NCBI GenBank assembly: GCA_052387955.1 | Contig: JBQTIQ010000024.1 | Location: forward strand, 1-47,712 | Direction: 5' to 3' | DNA from: JBQTIQ01 sp052387955 | GTDB taxonomy: Bacteria; Actinomycetota; Acidimicrobiia; Acidimicrobiales; JACDCH01 | Length of the DNA: 47,712 nucleotides | Part shown: positions 42,874-47,712 of the stretch, one piece after another | Layout: every line of letters starts with the position of its first letter | Position numbering within the stretch: position 1 is the stretch's first letter | Made by a program: the position numbers and the translations under genes | The notes under the pieces: generated by a model | Databases searched by the model: none | Seen by the model: only the letters and a program-made list of their open reading frames with translations | What the model was told of the DNA's origin: nothing

Positions 42874-43710
42874 ATTGCCGCGGCGGCAGCCGGTTGTCGC
42901 CAGGAAGATCCACGGCGTCACGTAGCGGTCGTCGGCGATGGAGTCGAGGAACTGGCGGAGCTGATCGCCTGTCCAGGTCGTGTGCTGCCCGCGCTTGGTC
43001 GAGCCCGTGGGCGGGGGAGTGGCGGCGTCGGCGACGTTGCGGGCAACCCGGTTCCACCGCATGGCGTCCTTCAGCGCTGCGTGGATGATCGAGTGGATGT
43101 AGAGCACCGTGCGCGGCTTCAGCCCTGCCGGCCGGGACGATGCCTCCACCGGCGCGTGCCGGCGCCGGTGGAGGCCGGCGACGGCGTGACGCGTCAACCC
43201 GCCGGCATCGGGGAAGGCCGCGGCCATCTCGTCGGCGATCGCCTGCCACGTGCGGCCCTCGGCGCGGAGGCGGTCCACCATGGCGCCGAGCTCGGGCGGG
43301 TGGACCCGGGCGGGTGGCGTCGGCTGGCGGCGACCGGACTCCAGTAGCTGGCGGTAGAGCGCCGTGAGCTCCATCGGCTTGAGCTGCTGGAGCGGGATGC
43401 CGCCGATGTAGGGCACGACGTGGAGGCGGATGTACCGACGGTAGGAGCGGTAGGTGCTCTCCTCCAGGGTGGGCGGTGCCTGCGTCGGCAACCACTCGTC
43501 CTCGAGGAACTCGCGCACGGTGACGCGCTCGGGGCGCACCCACGTGCCGTTCTGCAGGGTGCTCAGCGCTCGAACGCGAGCGGCCTCGGCCTCCTTGCGG
43601 GTGCGGAACCCGCCCTTGGACACTTGCCGGCGCCGGCCGTCGCCGCCGGTCACGTAGACGTAGTAGGTCCAGGTAGATCCCCGCTTGCTCACGTTCGCTC
43701 GGCTACTCAT
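42850..43710 (-). pseudogene. truncated tyrosine integrase of element 2
   Basis: Co-linear with the element-1 integrase from MSSRANVSKRGSTWTYYVYV through WIFLATTGCRRG, then joins insertion-sequence DNA near 42874 and stops. It keeps the arm-binding, core-binding and inserted HTH-like parts (RTWQAIADEMAAAFPDAGG, LTRHAVAGLHRRR) but has lost the HxxR, second His and catalytic Tyr. It cannot recombine DNA but could still bind arm sites. ATG 43710 overlaps the XRE gene by 8 bases, the same arrangement as in element 1. Confidence 0.85.
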
Positions 43711-44473
43711 CGTCGTCCTCCCCGGCCGGCGCGGCCTCGGCGGCGGTTCGCCGTCGGCGCTCGCGTTGCTTGCGTTGCTCGGCGACCTCGGCGGCAACTC
43801 GTTCGTCGACGAACTCGCCGGGTCGGTAGTTGTTGAAGGCGGTCAGCGCATCGGCGAGACCACGAAGGTTGGCGGCCATGGTGGCGACGTCGTCACCCGG
43901 CCTGGGAGCGCCACGCATGTGCCGTGACGCCAGCCCATGGAACACAGCGGCGAGCACATCCTCGGGGAGAAGCGGTTCCCGACGACGGCTGCCGGCGATC
44001 TCACTGAGGATCGCATCGACCTCCGGCAAGGCGTCAGACCGCGGGATGTCGATCCCATTCGCCAAGAGGTGCGCCCAGTTCGCAGTCCGGTCAGCGAGCA
44101 CCGGGAAGTTGCCACGGTGTCCGAGTAGGACGACGAGCAGGTACTCCCACGGCAGCCCGCCCTTGGCATCGTCCGTCACGAGCCGGCCCTCGCCGTCATC
44201 AGGCGGCAGGAAGAAGAACAGCACCGGCAGGTCAAAGGTGCGCGCGAGCGCGACGAGCTCGTTGGCGGTGAACTGCCGGATCCGCTGACCGCTGACCGAT
44301 CCCTCAGCCTGCGCCACGGTCGTCGGGCTCCACGGCGCGCCGGTGAAGCGGCTCAGGCGCTCGGCGATCTCGGCCTGCGTGAGCCCCCGCAGCTCGCGCG
44401 CCTTCGTGAGGTTGTGCGCGACGACTTGGCTTGCGCTCCAGCCTCGCTTCTCGTCGGCCTTGGTTCGCGCCAC
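43703..44473 (-). CDS. XRE family regulator of element 2
   Basis: 256 residues, clear homologue of the regulator at 27291-28058 (shared ELRGLTQAEIAERL, QAEGSVSGQR, FTANELVALARTFDLPVLFF, NYRPG). Intact although its partner integrase is broken. Divergent from the AlpA-like gene over a control region with the same two conserved boxes. It may cross-regulate element 1. Confidence 0.83.
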   Translation of the reverse strand: MARTKADEKRGWSASQVVAHNLTKARELRGLTQAEIAERLSRFTGAPWSPTTVAQAEGSVSGQRIRQFTANELVALARTFDLPVLFFFLPPDDGEGRLVTDDAKGGLPWEYLLVVLLGHRGNFPVLADRTANWAHLLANGIDIPRSDALPEVDAILSEIAGSRRREPLLPEDVLAAVFHGLASRHMRGAPRPGDDVATMAANLRGLADALTAFNNYRPGEFVDERVAAEVAEQRKQRERRRRTAAEAAPAGEDDDE

Positions 44474-44483
44474 GGACCCCTCC

Positions 44484-44501
44484 GTCTCAGATGGGGGACA
44501 G
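44484..44501. promoter_or_regulatory. conserved box upstream of the XRE gene, element 2
   Basis: GTCTCAGATGGGGGACAG, exact match to 28068-28085 and in the same place relative to the XRE start. Confidence 0.5.
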
Positions 44502-44557
44502 CGCGCCGACGCACCGGTGTTGCGCTGTCCTTTCCGTCATTCCATCATGTTACGGTG

Positions 44558-44575
44558 CCTTACGCCAGTGTAAGG
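44558..44575. promoter_or_regulatory. palindromic operator, element 2
   Basis: CCTTAC-GCCAGT-GTAAGG, 6-bp arms, with the same centre and symmetrical outer change relative to 28144-28159. Confidence 0.65.
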
Positions 44576-44599
44576 TTCCGGGCCTCGCCGGAGGTGGCG

Positions 44600-44827
44600 A
44601 TGCGATACGACGACCTTCCGCCGTTCCTCAGGGTGGAGCAAGCGCAGGAGCTGACCCAGCTGGGTCGGTCGCAGCTCTACGAGCAGACGCGCCTCTGGCG
44701 CGAGTCGGGTGGCAGGGAAGGTATTCCCGTCGTGCAGTTCGGTCGCTGTCTCCGGATCCCCACCGCGGCGCTGCTCCGCCTGGCGCTCATCGATCTGGAC
44801 CCCACCGGGGGCAGCGATGCCGCCTGA
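44600..44827 (+). CDS. AlpA/Xis-like HTH protein, element 2
   Basis: 75 residues: FLRVEQAQELTQLGRSQLYE and GRCLRIPTAALLRLALID, close homologue of 28184-28408. GGAGG lies about 5 bp before ATG 44600. Intact; overlaps the following gene by 11 bases as in element 1. Confidence 0.8.
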   Translation: MRYDDLPPFLRVEQAQELTQLGRSQLYEQTRLWRESGGREGIPVVQFGRCLRIPTAALLRLALIDLDPTGGSDAA

Positions 44828-45152
44828 GGTCCGGATCGAACATTGCTATCCGACCGCGCTGTCGTTCCTCCGCGCGAACGGGCCACAGGCGCTGGCAGTG
44901 CTCCACGACCTGCTCGCCCGGTCCGAGCGACACGACGGCGATCTCGTCGCACAGGCGAGCACGCGTGAGATCGCTGAGCGCCTCCAGTTCCTCTCGAAGG
45001 ACACGGTGCATCGGTGCCTGCGCCAGCTCGCGCGCGCGGGCGTCATCGAACCGGTCGACCGACTCCAAGGGACCACCTTCCGGCCGACGACCTATGTCAT
45101 CCATCTCGACGAGTCCGGCATCACCGTCGTCCCCGACGGCCGACCCGCCTGA
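44817..45152 (+). CDS. winged-helix DNA-binding protein, element 2
   Basis: 111 residues, same length and position as 28398-28733. HTH STREIAERLQFLSKDTVHRC and wing GVIEPVDRLQGTTF. ATG 44817 chosen by homology. Intact. Confidence 0.7.
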   Translation: MPPEVRIEHCYPTALSFLRANGPQALAVLHDLLARSERHDGDLVAQASTREIAERLQFLSKDTVHRCLRQLARAGVIEPVDRLQGTTFRPTTYVIHLDESGITVVPDGRPA

Positions 45153-45203
45153 CGGCGAGCTTCCGATGATCCGCCGACTCACATCCCACCCGTCGCACCG
45201 AAG

Positions 45204-45221
45204 GACAGACGAGTGCACGCG
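45204..45221 (+). promoter_or_regulatory. conserved 18-bp box at the relaxase gene start, element 2
   Basis: GACAGACGAGTGCACGCG, identical to 28789-28806. Confidence 0.4.
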
Positions 45222-45239
45222 CTCGTGCGGGAGCCAGCC

Positions 45240-47587
45240 GTGACCGCCAGGACCACGACTCTGCGAGGCGCTGACGCCGGGCGCTACTACGTCGAGGACC
45301 AGCTCGGTTACTACCTCGACCGCGGCGAGCCACCTGGCATCTGGCACGGCAGGGGAGCGGACCGTCTCGGACTGGGCGGCGCGATCGCGGAGGACGACTT
45401 CCTCGATCTCATGGCCGGCGTTGATCCCGTCTCTGGCCGCGCGCTCGGTACTCGCCACACCGACCGAACCGTGCGCGGCTACGACGTCACCTGCTCGGCA
45501 CCCAAGTCCGTGTCGGTGCTGTTCGCGTTCGGTGGTGACGCCGTTCGTCATGGCGTCCTCGATGCCCATGATGCTGCCGTCGCCGGCGTCGTGGACTGGA
45601 TCGACCGTCACGCCCACTGTCGATACCGGGTCAACGGCGACGTCCGCGTCTTCGACGCCGATGGCATCACCGCGGCCGTCTTCCGTCAGCACACCAGCCG
45701 AGCTCTCGATCCGCAGCTCCACTCCCACGCCGTCGTCGTCAACCGCGTGTGGTCACCCGACGGAAGGTGGCTGGCGCTCGACGCCCGCACCATCAAGCGA
45801 GACCAGCAGACGCTGAGCCGGATCTACCACGCTGGCCTCCGCGCTGAGACCACGCTGAGACTCGGCGTCCGGTGGCACGACCCCGTCAACGGGATTGCTG
45901 AGATTCGCGACGTCCCCGATCATGTGCTCGCTGAGTTCTCCCAGCGCACCGAGGCGGTCGACGCCCGCTACGAGGACAAGCTCGAACGGTTCGTCGAGGT
46001 GTTCGAGCGCCAGCCCACGCCGCGGGAGAGGTGGCAGCTCGAGCGCGAGGCGGTATTGGACAGCCGGCCGCCCAAGGCCGAGGCGGACGAGCAGACCTTG
46101 GAGGCCGATTGGCTCGGCCGCCTGGCCGACCTCGGCCTCGGCAGGGAGCAGGTGGTATCGAAGGCCATCGGGGTCGAGCGCGGCATCGATCGCCTGGACC
46201 AGCGCACAGCGGAGCAGGTCGTAGAGCGAGCACTCGAGGCGCTCGCGGAGAAGCAGTCCACCTGGCGCGTCGCCGAGCTGGTGCGAGAGCTCGCGGCCGT
46301 CGTGCCGACCAACCTCGGGATCGCCGCCGGCAAGCTCACCCCCTGGCTCGACGACGTGGCCGACAAGGTCGTCGCCACAAGAATGATTGACCTCTCACGC
46401 CCAATCCCCGCCGGCGCGCAGCTCCGTCGGGACGGTCGGCCCACCACCGAGGCGGCGGTCGACCGCATGCTGAGCCTTCCCAGCATCCTCGCCCAGGAGG
46501 AGCGGCTCCTCGCTCTGGTCGAGCGTCGCCTGGCCGCCGGCGGCACCGACCGGAGCCTCGATGCGCACGAGCAGCTCGACGCGCCGCAGCGGGCACTGGC
46601 TGAAGCCGTCGCCGGCGACCGGTCGTTGGTGCTCGCCGTCGGGCCCGCCGGTACCGGCAAGACGACGGCGCTCCGCCCGGCAGTCGACCAGCTCCGTCGG
46701 GAGGGCCGCCCGGTGTTCGGCGTCGCCCCGTCGGCGGCCGCCGCGGAGGTCCTAACCGTCGACGCATCGACCGATGCCGACACCATCGACAAGCTCCTCG
46801 TCGAGCACAGTCTTGACCGGCCGCCGGACCACCGCTATGACCTCCCGCCCGGCGCCACCGTCATCGTCGACGAGGCCGCGATGGTCCCGACACCCCGCCT
46901 CGCCGAACTGATGGAGCTGGCTGAACGGCGCACCTGGCGGCTGGCGATGATCGGCGACCCCCTGCAGTTCGCAGCCGTTGGCCGCTCCGGCATGTTCGGC
47001 CACTTCGTAAACACCTTCGGTGCCATCGAGCTGGGCCGGGTCCACCGGTTCAACAACGACTGGGAACGCGAAGCCAGCCTCCGACTCCGCCGCGGCGACA
47101 CCACGGTGATCGACGCCTACGAACAGCACGACCGCCTCCACGGCGGGACCGCCCGGCAGATGCGCAAGGCGGTCGTCGACGAATGGCGTGCCGCCCTCGA
47201 TCGAGGCGAATCGGCGTCAATGATGGCACCGACCAACGCGGCGGCCGTGGCGCTCAACCTCGAAGCACAACGCCGCCGACTCGAGGCCGCCGAGCTCGAC
47301 CCCGCGGGTCGAGCCGTCGAGATCGGGCCGTACCGAGTTCACCGGGGCGACCTCGTCGCCACGCGCCAGAACGCCCGCCAGCTCGTCACCGACCGGCACC
47401 TCATGGGTCAAGAACCGCGACCGGTGGACGGTCGAAGCGATCCACCGGGACGGCACCCTGACGGTGGCAGGCAAGACCGGAACGGTGAAGCTGCCGGCCG
47501 ACTACGTGCGCGAGCACGTCGAGCTCGCCTACGCCGAAACCAGCCACGCCAACCAGGGCAGGACGGTCGATCGCTCGTTCCTGTTCC
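45240..47587 (+). pseudogene. MobF relaxase of element 2, frameshifted and truncated
   Basis: Homologue of the element-1 relaxase from TARTTTLRGADAGRYYVE, with the Tyr pair, HTSRALDPQLHSH metal site and Walker A GPAGTGKT intact. After TDRHLMG the frame is wrong: removing one G at 47405-47407 restores VKNRDRWTVEAIHRDG and SHANQGRTVDRSFLF. The restored frame ends at 47587, where foreign DNA begins. Start GTG 45240 by alignment; GTG 45213 also in frame. The N-terminal relaxase domain could still be made; helicase and C-terminal parts are lost. Confidence 0.88.
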
Positions 47588-47712
47588 TAGTGGTGTGTCC
47601 GCGTATTGATCGCGCGGTTGTGTCTACACTTGTGCATGGCTCATCCTCCGGCCGAACCGTTGGTGTTGTTGCTCGAGGAACGGCGGCAGCTCGAAGCGAT
47701 CGTGGCGGCGCC
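47588..47712 (+). mobile_element. insertion sequence, probable IS630-type, 5' end only
   Basis: Relaxase homology stops at a TA dinucleotide (47588-47589), the target of IS630/mariner elements; new sequence beginning GTGGTGTGTCCGCG follows to the window end. Only the left end is visible. Confidence 0.45.
47636..47712 (+). CDS. transposase N-terminus (partial)
   Basis: From ATG 47636: MAHPPAEPLVLLLEERRQLE... reaching the window edge. This resembles the opening of actinobacterial IS630-family transposases (xxPLVLxxEERxxLE). Twenty-five codons are visible, so the family call is tentative. Confidence 0.4.
   Translation, partial: MAHPPAEPLVLLLEERRQLEAIVAA

Noticed and set aside
42874..43543. N-terminal extension of the ISL3 transposase frame
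   Set aside because: Upstream of about 42873 the frame translates as Arg/Ala/Pro-rich noise and is antisense-phase to the integrase remnant on the same strand; it is not part of the transposase.

Overview
The window is about 47.7 kb of high-GC DNA from an actinobacterium. The evidence for that is the rapZ-yvcK-gap-pgk-tpiA-secG core order, a mycobacterial-type EphD hydrolase/dehydrogenase, many GTG/TTG starts, leaderless promoters and four-base gene overlaps. An Acidimicrobiia-like lineage is plausible (no whiA is seen after yvcK), but the sequence alone cannot fix the taxon.

Region 1 (1-22374) is chromosomal backbone. It holds the 3' part of uvrC, a multi-spanning membrane protein facing it, an M24 metallopeptidase, a very long EphD-type polypeptide fused in frame to a PF10118-type metal-dependent hydrolase, a MerR regulator, a methyltransferase, rapZ, yvcK, and the triose-phosphate glycolysis block gap-pgk-tpiA. 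A complete peptide/nickel-type ABC importer (binding lipoprotein, two permeases, two ATPases) sits between tpiA and secG, followed by a second binding lipoprotein and a tRNA-Leu(GAG) gene. Two families of short GC-rich dispersed repeats (A, about 110 bp; B, 63 bp) are scattered here. Family A sits at start codons and in one case is translated in frame.

Region 2 (22354-38469) is a 16.1-kb integrated element bounded by 23-bp direct repeats of the tRNA-Leu 3' end. Just inside both ends lie TTTGTC motifs at 11-bp spacing, the expected arrangement of integrase arm sites. Its mobility core is an XRE regulator plus tyrosine integrase on the minus strand, divergent from an AlpA/Xis-like protein, a winged-helix protein and a MobF relaxase. 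The shared control region carries a palindromic operator. No coupling ATPase or replication gene is seen, so it looks mobilisable rather than self-conjugative. Cargo: an HTH-STAND NTPase opposite a 43-residue acidic peptide, an N6-adenine methyltransferase with a PD-ExK nuclease (restriction-modification), small unknown ORFs, a TPR/SEC-C protein, a decayed antitoxin and a RES-Xre toxin-antitoxin pair.

Region 3 (38447-47712) is a second, decaying, homologous element in tandem at the same site. It begins with a serine recombinase whose stop codon lies inside the attachment repeat. Then come a HicA/HicB-like pair under an apparently leaderless promoter, a truncated unknown gene, and an ISL3-type transposase broken by an amber codon. 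That insertion sequence abuts a homologue of the element-1 integrase that has lost its catalytic half. The XRE, AlpA-like and winged-helix genes are intact, but the MobF relaxase is frameshifted and cut off by a probable IS630-type element running off the window end.

Most notable points: the tandem element pair with a co-varying operator, the integrase family with an inserted HTH-like module, the HTH-STAND/acidic-peptide cassette, the start-codon-associated repeat A, and the trifunctional EphD fusion.
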